The notes under the pieces: model-generated
Seen by the model: only the letters and a program-made list of their open reading frames with translations
Database searches by the model: none
Told to the model about the DNA's origin: nothing
Made by a program: the position numbers and the translations under genes
Source of the DNA: Shimazuella alba
Lineage (GTDB): Bacteria > Bacillota > Bacilli > Thermoactinomycetales > Thermoactinomycetaceae
DNA length: 64,000 bases
Direction: 5' to 3'
Assembly (NCBI RefSeq): GCF_009831235.1
Contig: NZ_WUUL01000006.1
Location: 1-64,000 of the forward strand
Shown here: positions 45,560 to 55,473 of the stretch, piece after piece
Layout of the letters: each line of letters opens with the position of its first letter
Position numbering within the stretch: the stretch's first letter is position 1

Positions 45560-45778
45560 TACCTTTTTTCCATGCGAGAATTTTTGCTACGAAAAAAAAG
45601 CAAAATAATTTAGTAAGTACAAGGTTTTTTCTATGATTCAAACTTATTTCCTCTCCTCCCCCAAATATCCATCCCGAAAGTAGCATAATTAACCAAACTA
45701 GCCTGATCAGGCCAGGAAGTTAGTGATAAAATGTAGAGGAGTGGCAACCGCTACTTAACCGTCAACATGGAGGTTCTC

Positions 45779-45990
45779 ATGTCCGGGGCAAGAAGGCACT
45801 AGCAGAGCAGGTCGTTGACGCAATGCTTCGTGCTGATCCAAATCGTCTGACACCAGAGGATCGCGCACGTCAGACTCGGATTAATGCTGGAACAGAGACA
45901 AGGCAAACCACCATCGAGTACTATGCAAATGACAGTTCCGAGGAATGGATGCAGATGCTTCTCCAGATTTACAACAGCAAGGCGAAGTAG
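45779..45990 (+). pseudogene. GC-rich small cassette gene with one-base deletion
   Basis: atg tcc ggg gca... hits a stop after 7 codons. Adding one G in the gggg run at about 45783-45786 restores an ORF MSGGKKALAEQVVDAMLRAD, then PNRLTPEDRARQTRINAG and EEWMQMLLQIYNSKAK to the TAG at 45988. A strong ggaggttc ribosome site and the terminal stem at 46016-46042 remain. The codon use is GC-rich. About 70 residues; family unknown. The deletion could also be a sequencing error. Confidence 0.5.
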
Positions 45991-46015
45991 TTGTCTTCAT
46001 CCTTTTGAGAACAAA

Positions 46016-46042
46016 GGCACTACTAGAGATTCTAGTAGTGCC
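46016..46042 (+). terminator. Hairpin after 45779 cassette
   Basis: A perfect 12-bp stem ggcactactaga/tctagtagtgcc around gat. Confidence 0.7.
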
Positions 46043-46113
46043 GATACAATACTGTCACATATAAATAAAAAAGCCATCCAAAACTGGACGACTTCTTTTA
46101 AAACGCTAAGGTA

Positions 46114-46201
46114 TGGTGCCGAGGGCCGGACTTGAACCGGCACGGTGTAACCCACCGCAGGATTTTAAGTCCTGTGCGTCTGCCTATTCCGCCACCCCGG
46201 C
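46114..46201 (-). tRNA. tRNA-Leu(TAA)
   Basis: An 88-base class II tRNA on the minus strand. The acceptor stem GCCGGGG pairs with CCTCGGC, the anticodon loop CTTAAAA gives TAA, the T-arm GGTTCAAGTCC is normal, there is a long variable arm, and CCA is encoded. Confidence 0.95.
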
Positions 46202-46214
46202 AAGGCAGTAAAGT

Positions 46215-46289
46215 TGGAGCGGAAGACGGGATTCGAACCCGCGACCCTCGCCTTGGCAAGGCGATGCTCTACCACTGAGCCACTTCCGC
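46215..46289 (-). tRNA. tRNA-Gly(GCC)
   Basis: A 75-base tRNA. Acceptor GCGGAAG/CTTCCGC, anticodon loop TTGCCAA (GCC), GGTTCGAATCC T-arm, CCA encoded. Confidence 0.95.
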
Positions 46290-46291
46290 AA

Positions 46292-46367
<76 letters not shown>

Positions 46368-46439
46368 ACAAGGACTTTTCAATCCTTCAAATCATACGTT
46401 TTTAAGTCATTTCAAACTGACAAAAGTTATTATAGCATG

Positions 46440-47741
46440 CTACTCTTTGTTATGCAACACCTGATTTTCAGTTGAACGTAAAAATTTCATAGTAGCCTGT
46501 ATGTCCTCATAAGTTCCTTGCAATTCTTCATCTGTAAAAGTAGGTTCAAGCACTTCACGAGCAATCGTTTTCGGTAATTTTTTAACACTCGGTTTTCTTC
46601 TTGCCCGAGTTGTATTGATTTGTTCTCTTGGTTGTTTGGTGTGTTCTTTGATTGCTTGCTCTCTAGCTTGTTTGGAAGTTTGAATATTTAATCGTTTCCA
46701 ATGAGAAGCTATCTTCTCCACATAAGCTTTGGGCAATTTGCGATCGCATTTTAGCATGACATAATCAAGCAAGACATTCACAACTGGAGATGGTAATTGA
46801 TAATCCGCCAATAATGATTGGATGAGATTCATCTCACTTTTTGGAACCGCTGCACCACCTTGGTAATGAGCTAATAGTTCAAAAGGAGAAATCGTCTCTA
46901 ATAATTGAAAATGCTTTTCTTTTTGTGAAAGGCTAGACTCCGATACAACCGTTTTGCTTTCCATTTGTTGAGAAACAACATTAGTGGCAGCTACAGGGGA
47001 AGTAGTATTTAAATGATGAAATAATTTTTCTAAGTTCACAAATCCACCATAGGATACTTCAGGATTTTGTATCGCTTTAATCAGAGCCATTTCATCTAAT
47101 TTAAAAAGATAGCATGCTTGTTTTAATTCTGATTCCAATTGAGCTGTCCAGCTTGTCGATTTAATAATGGTAGAAAGCCTGGACCGAACAAAACCGAAAT
47201 CAATGTTAGGTGATTTTCTTTTTTTAGTAGCTTGTATTATTGGAGGGCTTGTTGTCGTTTTTTGACCAAATACTTCTTGGAAAGTTTTTGTTAAATCCAC
47301 GCTAGACAACCCTTTTTCTTCTGTCCAAACTTGATTTTTCACTAACTGATACTCTTCTTTTCCCAAACGCTGTTGCAATTGAAGTGCTAAGGGTCTCGTT
47401 TGAAAGAAAGTAAGAGGTGCCAGTGGGGATACCACTTGATATTCTAAGTAATTTCCATCTGAGTGGTCGTTTTTCTCAAATGTTCTCAAAAGTCCTGCTC
47501 CTTCTAACTGGTACCTAGCTTCTAGGAGTTGGTTATGTGAAATCGCTAGTAATTTAAATAGATATGTATGGGTCAACAAAGATGAAGTTCCTTGTTCCGA
47601 TGCTTGTGCATGAAGTGTCACATATAACCCAACACCCATAACGCCAACGATTGGTTGATAAAGGTGCGTTAAAGAAAAAAGATCTGTACCATCCAATGAT
47701 TTTTCTTGTCGGCTACGGAATTGGATTTCTTGCCAAAACAT
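46440..47741 (-). CDS. dnaB: Replication initiation protein DnaB (Bacillus type)
   Basis: A 433-residue homologue of the Bacillus membrane-attachment/helicase-loading protein DnaB, not the replicative helicase. The N-terminal part (LFSLTHLYQPIVGVMGVGLYVTL) and the C-terminal DnaB/DnaD-type helical domain (FHLLETISPFELLAHYQGG-like, about 280-380, with PSPVVNVLLDYVMLKCDRKL) are recognisable. It acts with DnaD and DnaI to load DnaC helicase. It follows nrdR as in other Bacillales, but dnaI, the usual next gene, is replaced by the tRNA cluster. Confidence 0.9.
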   Translation of the reverse strand: MFWQEIQFRSRQEKSLDGTDLFSLTHLYQPIVGVMGVGLYVTLHAQASEQGTSSLLTHTYLFKLLAISHNQLLEARYQLEGAGLLRTFEKNDHSDGNYLEYQVVSPLAPLTFFQTRPLALQLQQRLGKEEYQLVKNQVWTEEKGLSSVDLTKTFQEVFGQKTTTSPPIIQATKKRKSPNIDFGFVRSRLSTIIKSTSWTAQLESELKQACYLFKLDEMALIKAIQNPEVSYGGFVNLEKLFHHLNTTSPVAATNVVSQQMESKTVVSESSLSQKEKHFQLLETISPFELLAHYQGGAAVPKSEMNLIQSLLADYQLPSPVVNVLLDYVMLKCDRKLPKAYVEKIASHWKRLNIQTSKQAREQAIKEHTKQPREQINTTRARRKPSVKKLPKTIAREVLEPTFTDEELQGTYEDIQATMKFLRSTENQVLHNKE

Positions 47742-47826
47742 AGAATGTGACCTCCCTTTTGGATAGCTAAACGAATAGCGGGTTTGTCCATTTTATCGCA
47801 AATCAAACTACAAATCCAATCAGTTT

Positions 47827-48336
47827 TTATTCTCGTTCTGTGTCATTTTCGCCCAAAAAAGTACTCGAATCTCCCTCATGTGATCTTTTTCGCAAATCCT
47901 CCAACTCTCTTACAAAAAGGTGAATATCTTGGAACTGTCTATAAACAGACGCAAATCGGACATAAGCTACCTCATCAATCTTCACTAGGCGCTCTAAAAC
48001 CAACTCTCCAATTTCTGTAGTTGGAACTTCTAATATACCTATCTCACGAAGCTTTCTTTCCATATCTAACACAAGTCCTTCTAAACTACTAGTAGGAACT
48101 GGACGTTTTTCACATGCTCTGATTAATCCACGAAGTAACTTTTCTCTACTGAACTCTTCCCTGCTGCCATCTTTTTTGATTACCATCAACGGTTTTTCTT
48201 CTACCATTTCAAATGTAGTAAATCGTTCATTGCATTCTTCGCACTCCCGTCTCCTTCGAATCGCTTTCCCTTCATGCACGGGCCGGGAGTCTAATACACG
48301 ACTACCGTTATGATTGCAGATTGGACATTTCATCAA
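47827..48336 (-). CDS. nrdR: Transcriptional repressor NrdR
   Basis: A 169-residue zinc-ribbon and ATP-cone repressor of ribonucleotide reductase genes. The zinc ligands are C4, C7, C32 and C35 ([26 protein letters not shown]). The ATP-cone follows from [19 protein letters not shown] to [20 protein letters not shown]. The length is slightly longer than the usual 150-155, through a polar C-terminal tail. It lies upstream of dnaB in the usual order. Confidence 0.95.
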   Translation of the reverse strand: MMKCPICNHNGSRVLDSRPVHEGKAIRRRRECEECNERFTTFEMVEEKPLMVIKKDGSREEFSREKLLRGLIRACEKRPVPTSSLEGLVLDMERKLREIGILEVPTTEIGELVLERLVKIDEVAYVRFASVYRQFQDIHLFVRELEDLRKRSHEGDSSTFLGENDTERE

Positions 48337-48563
48337 ATGCTACCTCCGTATTCGTTACTATTTCTTCACCTTTAAGATACCGCTAAATAGAGTTCTGCTC
48401 AATCTTGTTTTTCTGTTTAGCTTTTTAGCTATCATATTAAAAACAATATCTTAATACAAAGGATGCATAATAAATTTCATTTATTTTGAATTTTATTAGT
48501 ATAATTTGCCCCAGTATTCTTTTTTCAAGTATAATAGCAAATATAATAATTCAGGGAGCGTTG

Positions 48564-49343
48564 ATGTTGAGACGGTTTCAAGATAAAGTTGTACTTATAA
48601 CAGGTGCTACAGATGGAGTAGGTTATCAGGTAGCAAAACAATTCGCGTTGGAAGGTGCTAAACTGGCACTGGTTGATAACTACAAAAATATTAGTGAAAT
48701 GAGATTATCATCAAATGATCATTTCATCTCAGACAGATCCTTACTTATTTCATTTGAGGGTGGTACAGAATCAGAAACAGCAATATGTATAGATGATGTT
48801 GTACAATTTTTCGAAAAAATTGATATACTCGTCTACGCTTCACCAACTGACTTCACCGTAGGTCCTATCATGGAATTAGAAGAAACTGATTTAGACAGGG
48901 TTTTTCACCAACTAAAAGATATATCTTTACTTATCAAACATGTAATCCCTATCATGCAGAAAAACAATGGCGGTTCCATTGTTACCTATGGAACTATTGC
49001 CGCCTTGATGGGTCTTCCTATGCTTTCTTCACATGTGATGCTAAATCACGCTATAGTGGGTTTAGTAAAAACAACAGCCTTGGAAACAAGCCCGGCTAAT
49101 ATTCGTGTTAACGCAGTATGCTCTGCACCTATTGAATCAAGTGTAATGGATCGTATGGAAAGTAAATTAAATCCTGGGATGGAGCACCAAGTTCGAGAAG
49201 ATTTTTGCCGATTTATTCCAATGAGACGATACGGAACACCTGACGAAGTAGCTAATTTGATCTTATTTTTAGCCTCAGAAGAAGCAAAATACATTACTGG
49301 AAGTGTATATACAGTAGATGGCGGTTTGTCCGCTACAAGGTAA
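48564..49343 (+). CDS. SDR-family protein lacking catalytic Tyr/Lys
   Basis: A 259-residue classical-length short-chain dehydrogenase fold. The cofactor motif TGATDGVG is at 13-20, and the C-terminal landmark YGTPDEVANLILFLASEE plus YITGSVYTVDGG is normal. At the active site, however, the S-Y-K triad is replaced by T144, H157 and N161 (in TYGTIAAL and SSHVMLNHAIVGL). The protein is therefore unlikely to be an ordinary dehydrogenase and may have a binding or regulatory role. A cagggagc site precedes the ATG. The gene is inserted between nrdR and gapB on the opposite strand. Confidence 0.8.
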   Translation: MLRRFQDKVVLITGATDGVGYQVAKQFALEGAKLALVDNYKNISEMRLSSNDHFISDRSLLISFEGGTESETAICIDDVVQFFEKIDILVYASPTDFTVGPIMELEETDLDRVFHQLKDISLLIKHVIPIMQKNNGGSIVTYGTIAALMGLPMLSSHVMLNHAIVGLVKTTALETSPANIRVNAVCSAPIESSVMDRMESKLNPGMEHQVREDFCRFIPMRRYGTPDEVANLILFLASEEAKYITGSVYTVDGGLSATR

Positions 49344-49369
49344 AAACCGTTCCTATGGGAACGGTTTTT
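49342..49369. terminator. Bidirectional terminator
   Basis: aaaaaccgttcc/gggaacggttttt, shared by the convergent SDR and gapB genes. Confidence 0.9.
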
Positions 49370-49370
49370 G

Positions 49371-50405
49371 TTATGCAGTAGCACTAACTAACTTTTTTTG
49401 GTGTAATGCCTCACCAACATATTTCACTAGATCAACCACACGACATGAATATCCCCACTCATTATCATACCAAGCAAGTACTTTTACTTGTTTTTCACCG
49501 ATAACCATGGTTGATAAGGCATCCACAATAGAAGAGTTAGCATTACCTACAAAATCGGAGGATACGAGAGGAAGTTCACAATATTGAATGATTCCCTTCA
49601 TCTCTTTTTCTGATGCCTCGCGGAATACTGCATTTACCTCTTCAGCAGTTACAGTCTTTTTCAAATCAACTACCAAATCAATAACGGATACATTCGGAGT
49701 TGGAACCCGTAAGGAAAAACCATTTAATTTGCCGTTTAATTCAGGAATAACTAGTCCTAGAGCTTTTGCTGCTCCTGTTTTTGTTGGGATGATAGACTGT
49801 GAACAAGCTCGGGCACGACGTAAATCTTTATGTGGATTATCCAAATTCTTCTGATCATTGGTGAAAGAATGTACCGTAGTCATTAATCCATGTTCGATTC
49901 CAAAACGATCGTTCAATACTTTTGCGACAGGAGCCAGACCATTTGTCGTACAAGATGCATTGGAAATAATATGATGATTATCTGGATCGTAAATATCATG
50001 ATTGACACCCATTACAATCGTTGCATCCTCTTTTTTACCAGGAGCAGTAATTACTACTTTTTTCGCACCAGCTTGTAAATGGAGAGAAGCACCTTCACGA
50101 TCGCAAAATTTGCCGGTTGCCTCTACCACTACATCTACATTCATTTGCCCCCATGGTAACTCCAAAGGATTCCGATTGGAAACCAGTTGGACAAGCTGTC
50201 CATTTACACGAAGCATTTCATCTTCCACTAAGACTTCTTCATCAAAAAATCCATGAATGGTATCAAATTTGATCAAGTGTGCCAATGTTTCTGCTGGATA
50301 ACTTGCATTGATCGCTACTACCTCACAAGTTGGATCTGTTATTGCTTTTCTAAAGACCATTCTTCCAATTCGCCCAAAACCATTTATCGCAATCCGTAGC
50401 TTCAT
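49371..50405 (-). CDS. gapB: Glyceraldehyde-3-phosphate dehydrogenase, GapB type
   Basis: A 344-residue GAPDH. The N-terminal MKLRIAINGFGRIGRMVFRK binds the nucleotide, the catalytic Cys is in ISNASCTTNGLAPV, the neighbouring His is in the HSFTNDQ segment, and the C-terminal ANSSIVDALSTMVIG, WYDNEWGYSCRVVDLV segments are conserved. Its position between nrdR/dnaB and coaE/polA matches gluconeogenic, NADP-preferring GapB of Bacillus rather than glycolytic GapA. That assignment is inferred from location. Confidence 0.93.
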   Translation of the reverse strand: MKLRIAINGFGRIGRMVFRKAITDPTCEVVAINASYPAETLAHLIKFDTIHGFFDEEVLVEDEMLRVNGQLVQLVSNRNPLELPWGQMNVDVVVEATGKFCDREGASLHLQAGAKKVVITAPGKKEDATIVMGVNHDIYDPDNHHIISNASCTTNGLAPVAKVLNDRFGIEHGLMTTVHSFTNDQKNLDNPHKDLRRARACSQSIIPTKTGAAKALGLVIPELNGKLNGFSLRVPTPNVSVIDLVVDLKKTVTAEEVNAVFREASEKEMKGIIQYCELPLVSSDFVGNANSSIVDALSTMVIGEKQVKVLAWYDNEWGYSCRVVDLVKYVGEALHQKKLVSATA

Positions 50406-50534
50406 ATATTTTACTTCCCTTCCGCCTCTGTTTATAACATACTAATCCTCTATTACATTATAATCAGTATGACACAATTTGCAATATAGAACATCTAATA
50501 GATCTTGCCTATTTTTCAAATACAAAATACACAA

Positions 50535-50560
50535 GAAAAAACGGACAAAATTATTGTCCG
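50535..50560 (-). terminator. Terminator of the polA operon
   Basis: On the minus strand, cggacaat-aattttgtccg then TTTTTTC, overlapping the end of the transglycosylase gene. Confidence 0.75.
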
Positions 50561-50561
50561 C

Positions 50562-51173
50562 CTATTCCTTCACTAAATCTTTATATAGTGATTTATATTT
50601 TTCATAGAAAAAGGTCACCCGTTGCACATAGTGTCTTGTTTCTCCATAAGGAATTTTATGTGCATTTTGCCTTGTTCCATCCCAAGTTCCATCACTGAGC
50701 CACTTCTTTACTCTTGTTGGTCCTGCATTGTAAGAAGCGATAACAGCAACTTTGTTTCCCTTAAACTGCCTATTCAAATCACTGATATACCAACTGCCTA
50801 CCTGAATATTAACTGCTGGTACTTTGATGTATTGCTTCATAGAAGGAGAAAAGTTCCCATTCTTTATGACATGATCCACTGTAGATGGCATTAATTGCAT
50901 TAAACCTTGTGCACCTACATGCGATTGTTTCTCTGGATCGAACTTCGTCTCTACACGAATGATAGCCATAATGAGAAAAGGATCTGTCCCAGTTTGCTTT
51001 GCACTTTTTATGATGTTACTTTCATATTCCAAAGGATATATCATGCGATTAAATAAAGGAAAAGCAATTACAAGGGATAGAATAATTAAAATAATTCCTG
51101 TGAAAATAAACCTTTTTCTTGGCAGCGCCTGCAAAGCGGGCTCTATCCATTTTTTTAGGTTAGATGATTCCAT
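50562..51173 (-). CDS. Membrane-bound lytic transglycosylase (SLT)
   Basis: A 203-residue single-pass membrane protein. One transmembrane helix (about 23-40, FTGIILIILSLVIAFPLF) anchors an extracytoplasmic SLT domain. The catalytic Glu75 is in IIRVETKFDP, followed by GAQGLMQLMPST and ASYNAGPTRVKKWL, the family motifs. It cleaves peptidoglycan with 1,6-anhydro product. The start overlaps the coaE stop by 19 bases, so it is translationally coupled as the last gene of the polA-mutM-coaE operon. Confidence 0.9.
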   Translation of the reverse strand: MESSNLKKWIEPALQALPRKRFIFTGIILIILSLVIAFPLFNRMIYPLEYESNIIKSAKQTGTDPFLIMAIIRVETKFDPEKQSHVGAQGLMQLMPSTVDHVIKNGNFSPSMKQYIKVPAVNIQVGSWYISDLNRQFKGNKVAVIASYNAGPTRVKKWLSDGTWDGTRQNAHKIPYGETRHYVQRVTFFYEKYKSLYKDLVKE

Positions 51174-51745
51174 AATGCCACTACCTGTCTATTTGTTTGT
51201 TGAACTGATCCACTATTATCAATGATGTAATCAGCTAAACGTTTTTTCTCTTCTATCGATAGTTGCGATTGAATACGGGATGTGATTTCTTCTGGAGTTA
51301 AGTTATTTCGTAAGTTCAAACGAATTCGTTGCATCTGTTCAGGCACATATACCACAATAACCTTTTGGACAAAATTGGTCAAATTTTCTTCGTAAAGCAA
51401 TGGAATATCCCAGATAAGAACTGCTTCTTCATTCTTTTTCGTAACAAGTTCAGATTGCTTGCCCATCTCATCCATAATAAGAGGATGGAGTAATTCATTG
51501 AGCTGACTACGAGCATTTGGATCGGAAAAAATGATTTTTGCCATCAAGTCACGTTTTAACGATCCATCTGATGAAAAGAACTGCTCACCAAAAGTTTCTC
51601 TAATCCGCCTTGCACCAATCGTATTAGGCTCTACTACTTGGCGGGAAATTACATCTGCATCAATAATCGTTGCTCCAAGAGCGCGAAACATATTCGCCAC
51701 TGTACTCTTTCCTGTAGCGATACCACCTGTAAGTCCATAAATCAT
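51155..51745 (-). CDS. coaE: Dephospho-CoA kinase
   Basis: A 196-residue kinase catalysing the last step of CoA synthesis. The P-loop is GGIATGKST (7-15), followed by IDADVISRQVVEP for substrate binding and IWDIPLLYEENLTNFVQKVIVV. Its normal length and its position after mutM match other Bacillales. Confidence 0.95.
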   Translation of the reverse strand: MIYGLTGGIATGKSTVANMFRALGATIIDADVISRQVVEPNTIGARRIRETFGEQFFSSDGSLKRDLMAKIIFSDPNARSQLNELLHPLIMDEMGKQSELVTKKNEEAVLIWDIPLLYEENLTNFVQKVIVVYVPEQMQRIRLNLRNNLTPEEITSRIQSQLSIEEKKRLADYIIDNSGSVQQTNRQVVALWNHLT

Positions 51746-51775
51746 TCTATCACCATATGCTTTCTTGATTAATTG

Positions 51776-52603
51776 CTAAATCACTTGACAAGTCTTACAA
51801 ATGTGCGTTCCTCTTCCACCAACAATGATTCGTGTTATGGGGTCTCCACAAGTATTGCAAGGTTCATTTTTCCTCCCATATACTTGAATCTGCAACTGAA
51901 AATAGCCCATTTCACCTTGACCATTGACATAGGAACGAACAGAAGAACCACCCGCATCAATAGCTGTTTGCAGCGTTTCTCGTATACTAAAAAAGAGGCT
52001 TGCTGCTTCTTTCTCTGTTAAACTGTTTGCAGATCTCAGTGGATGAATTTTTGCTTTGTGCAATGCCTCATCCACATATATATTTCCAAGTCCGACCAAA
52101 AAGTGTTGGTTCAATAGCAATGGCTTTATTTTTGTGGATCGTTTACGTAAACTTTTGTAAAACCAATCTAACGTAAATTGATCATCAAGTGGTTCTGGAC
52201 CTAATTTTTCAAGTGGTGCTTCTTTTGTTTCCTCTCCTTGCAAAAACAAATCCATCGTCCCAAATTGACGTACATCCTTATAACGGAGCTCTGTACCATC
52301 TGTAAAGTGAAAAATAACATGGACATGCTTCTCTACTGGTTCTGTGCTATCTTTCACGCTATATTTCCCTTCCATCCGTAGATGAGACACTAAAACATAC
52401 GGATGAGCAAAAAGTTTAAGAAATTTCCCTCTACGTTCTACCGCAGTAATCGTAGTACCTGCTAACTGTTCCGTAAATAAGTGAATATCATCAGGTCGTC
52501 TGATAATACGAGGTAAGGAAACCGTCACTCGTTTGATTGTTTTTCCTATCACAAGTGACGTCAATGTCCGTTTTACTGTTTCCACCTCAGGCAATTCGGG
52601 CAT
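51776..52603 (-). CDS. mutM: Formamidopyrimidine-DNA glycosylase
   Basis: A 275-residue base-excision repair enzyme. The catalytic N-terminal MPELPEVETVKRTL (Pro1 after Met removal, Glu2), the Lys in GKFLKL, the H2TH helix region and the C-terminal zinc finger CNTCGDPITRIIVGGRGTHIC with KTCQ are all present. It removes 8-oxoguanine and nicks DNA. The gene starts 24 bases after polA. Confidence 0.96.
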   Translation of the reverse strand: MPELPEVETVKRTLTSLVIGKTIKRVTVSLPRIIRRPDDIHLFTEQLAGTTITAVERRGKFLKLFAHPYVLVSHLRMEGKYSVKDSTEPVEKHVHVIFHFTDGTELRYKDVRQFGTMDLFLQGEETKEAPLEKLGPEPLDDQFTLDWFYKSLRKRSTKIKPLLLNQHFLVGLGNIYVDEALHKAKIHPLRSANSLTEKEAASLFFSIRETLQTAIDAGGSSVRSYVNGQGEMGYFQLQIQVYGRKNEPCNTCGDPITRIIVGGRGTHICKTCQVI

Positions 52604-52627
52604 AACAACCTCTCCTTTCTATCATGA

Positions 52628-55297
52628 TCATTTTGCTTCATACCAACTTTTCCCAATATTTACATCTACCTTTAAGGGAACGGATAATTGAACAGCATTC
52701 TCCATCTGCACACGTACTAACGATTTCATTTCTTCTAACTCTTCGGCTGGCACTTCAAAGATCAGTTCGTCGTGAACTTGGAGCAACATTTTACTTTTTA
52801 GTTTTCTCTTATCCATCTCACGAGACAGATTTACCATTGCGTTTTTGATAATGTCTGCAGCACTACCTTGAATAGGAGTATTCATAGCAGTTCGTTCTGC
52901 AAAACTACGAGCATTAAATTGGGATGCATTAATATCTGGTAAATATCGTCGTCGATTTAAAAGTGTAGTGACATAACCCTGTTTCCGTGCATCTACTACT
53001 ACATCATCCATAAATTGACGCACATTTGGGTAAGTAGCAAAATATCGATCTATAAATTCCTTTGCTTCTTTTTGTGGAATATTTATGTTTTGGGATAAAC
53101 CAAAGGCACTGATCCCATAAACGATTCCAAAGTTGACCGCTTTTGCTTTGCTACGCATCAAAGAAGATACCTCTTCTGCTTCTACAGCAAAGACATCCAT
53201 CGCTGTTTGTGTATGAATATCTCGATCTTCTAGAAATGCTTTTTGAAGGATCGGATCTCGGCACAAATGGGCTAAAATTCGTAGCTCTACTTGTGAATAA
53301 TCAGCGGCTAAGATACTCCAATCATCTTGAGAGGGCACAAAAACTTGTCTGATTTGACGTCCTTCTTCCAGTCGGATAGGAATATTTTGCAGATTTGGTT
53401 CTGTACTACTTAACCTGCCTGTAGCTGCTATGGTCTGGTTAAATCGTGTATGAATTTTCCCATCTGGTGATATTTCTTTCTTTAATCCTTCTATATAAGT
53501 GGAGTATAACTTCCCTACCTGGCGATAGTGCAGAATCTTTTCGACAATCTCGTGTTGTGGAGCAAGTTTTTCTAACACATCTGCACCAGTGGAATATCCT
53601 GTTTTGGTTTTTTTGATCACAGGCAGCCCTAGTTTTTCAAATAAAATCTCAGATAACTGCTTAGGAGAATTAATATTAAATGATGTACCTGCTAAGTCCG
53701 TGATCTCTTTTTCGAGCCGTTCAATTTTTTCTTTAAACGTAATACCTAGTTCTTCTAGCTTTGATTTATCTACTTTAACACCAATCATTTCCATATCAGC
53801 AAGAACACTGGCTAGTGGCATCTCTAGCTCATATAACAACTTTGTTAGATCATTTTTTTCTAATTGTTCTTCATAACGATGGTACAATGCTAATAATTTT
53901 GCAGATTTCTTTGTTACATGGACTGCTAATGGTTCCAATGCTAAAGGTCTTTTCTTAGCTCCCTTGCCATAAGCTTCATCATCCGATGGTAAATATCCAA
54001 TACTTTGTTGCAAAGCTAAATCACTTAGTTCCAATTTTGTTTCAGAAGGATTGAGAACATAGGCTGCTAATAATACATCAAAGGAAAATCCAGCTACTTT
54101 CATCCCTTCTCTTTCCAATAAAATTTTACACCGTTTTAAATCATAAACCACTTTTTTCTGTTGATTATCTTGTAACCACGATTGGAAAGGACCCCAGTCT
54201 TTTGCAACCTCGAGGGGAACAAATAAATTGTCATCTTTATGGGACAATGCAATACCAGTAATACCTGCATGATGAGGATTATCTATATCTGTCTCGATTT
54301 GCAAAGCTAATGGAGAATAGTGAAAGATTTTCTCCCACTCCCCTTGATTTTCTGGGGTTATTTGTACATATTCATGCTCTTCTACTAATACCTCTGTCTC
54401 TTCGTTATCACTAGAGGAAAAGAGAGGAGACTTATCTATACGATCAATCAACGTGCGAAATTCAAGACGTGAAAATACAGAAGCTACCTTATCTTTTTGA
54501 ATATCACGAAGCTCTAATTCATCGAAGGAAAAAGGCAATGGAACTTCGGTATGAATAGTCGCTAATTTCTTACTTAAGATTGCATCATCAGCAAATTCTC
54601 TTAGCTTCTCTTGCAACTTTTTGCCTGAGAAAGCATCTGGATGTGCAATAATTTCTTCCACTGTAGGAAATTTTGCTAGTAACTTTAAAGCTGTTTTCTC
54701 GCCGACTCCAGCAATTCCTGGAATATTATCAGATGGATCACCCATCAAGCCCTTTAAATCAACAATTTGCGAAGGAGCTAGTCCATATCTCTCACGAAGT
54801 GCAGCCTCGTCATAGCGATCCATTTCTGTGACCCCTTTTCGAGTATGCAATACTGTAACATGATCACCAATCAATTGGAATAAATCTTTGTCTCCACTCA
54901 CAATCACTGTTGACACTTGTTCTCTCTCAGCTTCCACAGCTAACGTTCCAATGATATCATCTGCTTCAAAACCGGCTTGTCCATACGTTTGGATTGAAAA
55001 AGCTTCTAGTAGTTCGTATACAAGTGGGATTTGCTCTGCTAACTCACTTGGAGTTTTATCACGTTTTCCTTTGTATGATTCATAATCTTTATGTCGAAAA
55101 GTTGTTTTACCAATATCAAAAGCAACCAACACATGTGTTGGCTTCTCTTCTTCTAACACTTTTACTAGCATCATCGCAAATCCATATGCTGCATTGGTAT
55201 GTACACCAGTTGAATTCGACAATAGTGGCAGCGCGAAAAATGCTCGATATAAGATACTGTTCCCATCTATTAACATCAGTTTTTTCAATATTCCCAC
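52628..55297 (-). CDS. polA: DNA polymerase I
   Basis: About 889 residues. The 5'-3' exonuclease domain (LMLIDGNSILYRAFFALPLL; ADDIIGTLAVEAE) spans about 1-300, and a central 3'-5' exonuclease-like domain probably lacks proofreading residues, as in Bacillus. The polymerase domain follows with motif A (ILAADYSQVELRILAHL), motif B (SKAKAVNFGIVYGISAFG) and motif C (LLQVHDELIFEVPAEE). Start: GTG at 55297 is the furthest; an in-frame TTG four codons later gives MKKLMLIDGNS, the usual N terminus, with GGGAA upstream, so that start is also plausible. Confidence 0.96.
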   Translation of the reverse strand: MGILKKLMLIDGNSILYRAFFALPLLSNSTGVHTNAAYGFAMMLVKVLEEEKPTHVLVAFDIGKTTFRHKDYESYKGKRDKTPSELAEQIPLVYELLEAFSIQTYGQAGFEADDIIGTLAVEAEREQVSTVIVSGDKDLFQLIGDHVTVLHTRKGVTEMDRYDEAALRERYGLAPSQIVDLKGLMGDPSDNIPGIAGVGEKTALKLLAKFPTVEEIIAHPDAFSGKKLQEKLREFADDAILSKKLATIHTEVPLPFSFDELELRDIQKDKVASVFSRLEFRTLIDRIDKSPLFSSSDNEETEVLVEEHEYVQITPENQGEWEKIFHYSPLALQIETDIDNPHHAGITGIALSHKDDNLFVPLEVAKDWGPFQSWLQDNQQKKVVYDLKRCKILLEREGMKVAGFSFDVLLAAYVLNPSETKLELSDLALQQSIGYLPSDDEAYGKGAKKRPLALEPLAVHVTKKSAKLLALYHRYEEQLEKNDLTKLLYELEMPLASVLADMEMIGVKVDKSKLEELGITFKEKIERLEKEITDLAGTSFNINSPKQLSEILFEKLGLPVIKKTKTGYSTGADVLEKLAPQHEIVEKILHYRQVGKLYSTYIEGLKKEISPDGKIHTRFNQTIAATGRLSSTEPNLQNIPIRLEEGRQIRQVFVPSQDDWSILAADYSQVELRILAHLCRDPILQKAFLEDRDIHTQTAMDVFAVEAEEVSSLMRSKAKAVNFGIVYGISAFGLSQNINIPQKEAKEFIDRYFATYPNVRQFMDDVVVDARKQGYVTTLLNRRRYLPDINASQFNARSFAERTAMNTPIQGSAADIIKNAMVNLSREMDKRKLKSKMLLQVHDELIFEVPAEELEEMKSLVRVQMENAVQLSVPLKVDVNIGKSWYEAK

Positions 55298-55473
55298 AAC
55301 CTATCCGTTCTTAGATAAACTCCAACCTATTGTAACATTATCCGCACAAACGTTTCCAGTTAAATTCCAGCCACAACCGATCCCTCCAGATGATGTATTT
55401 TAATTTTTCAGACAACTTCATATAGACTTTTATGATAGACTAAATAAAAAAATAGAAAAGGAATATATTTTAA

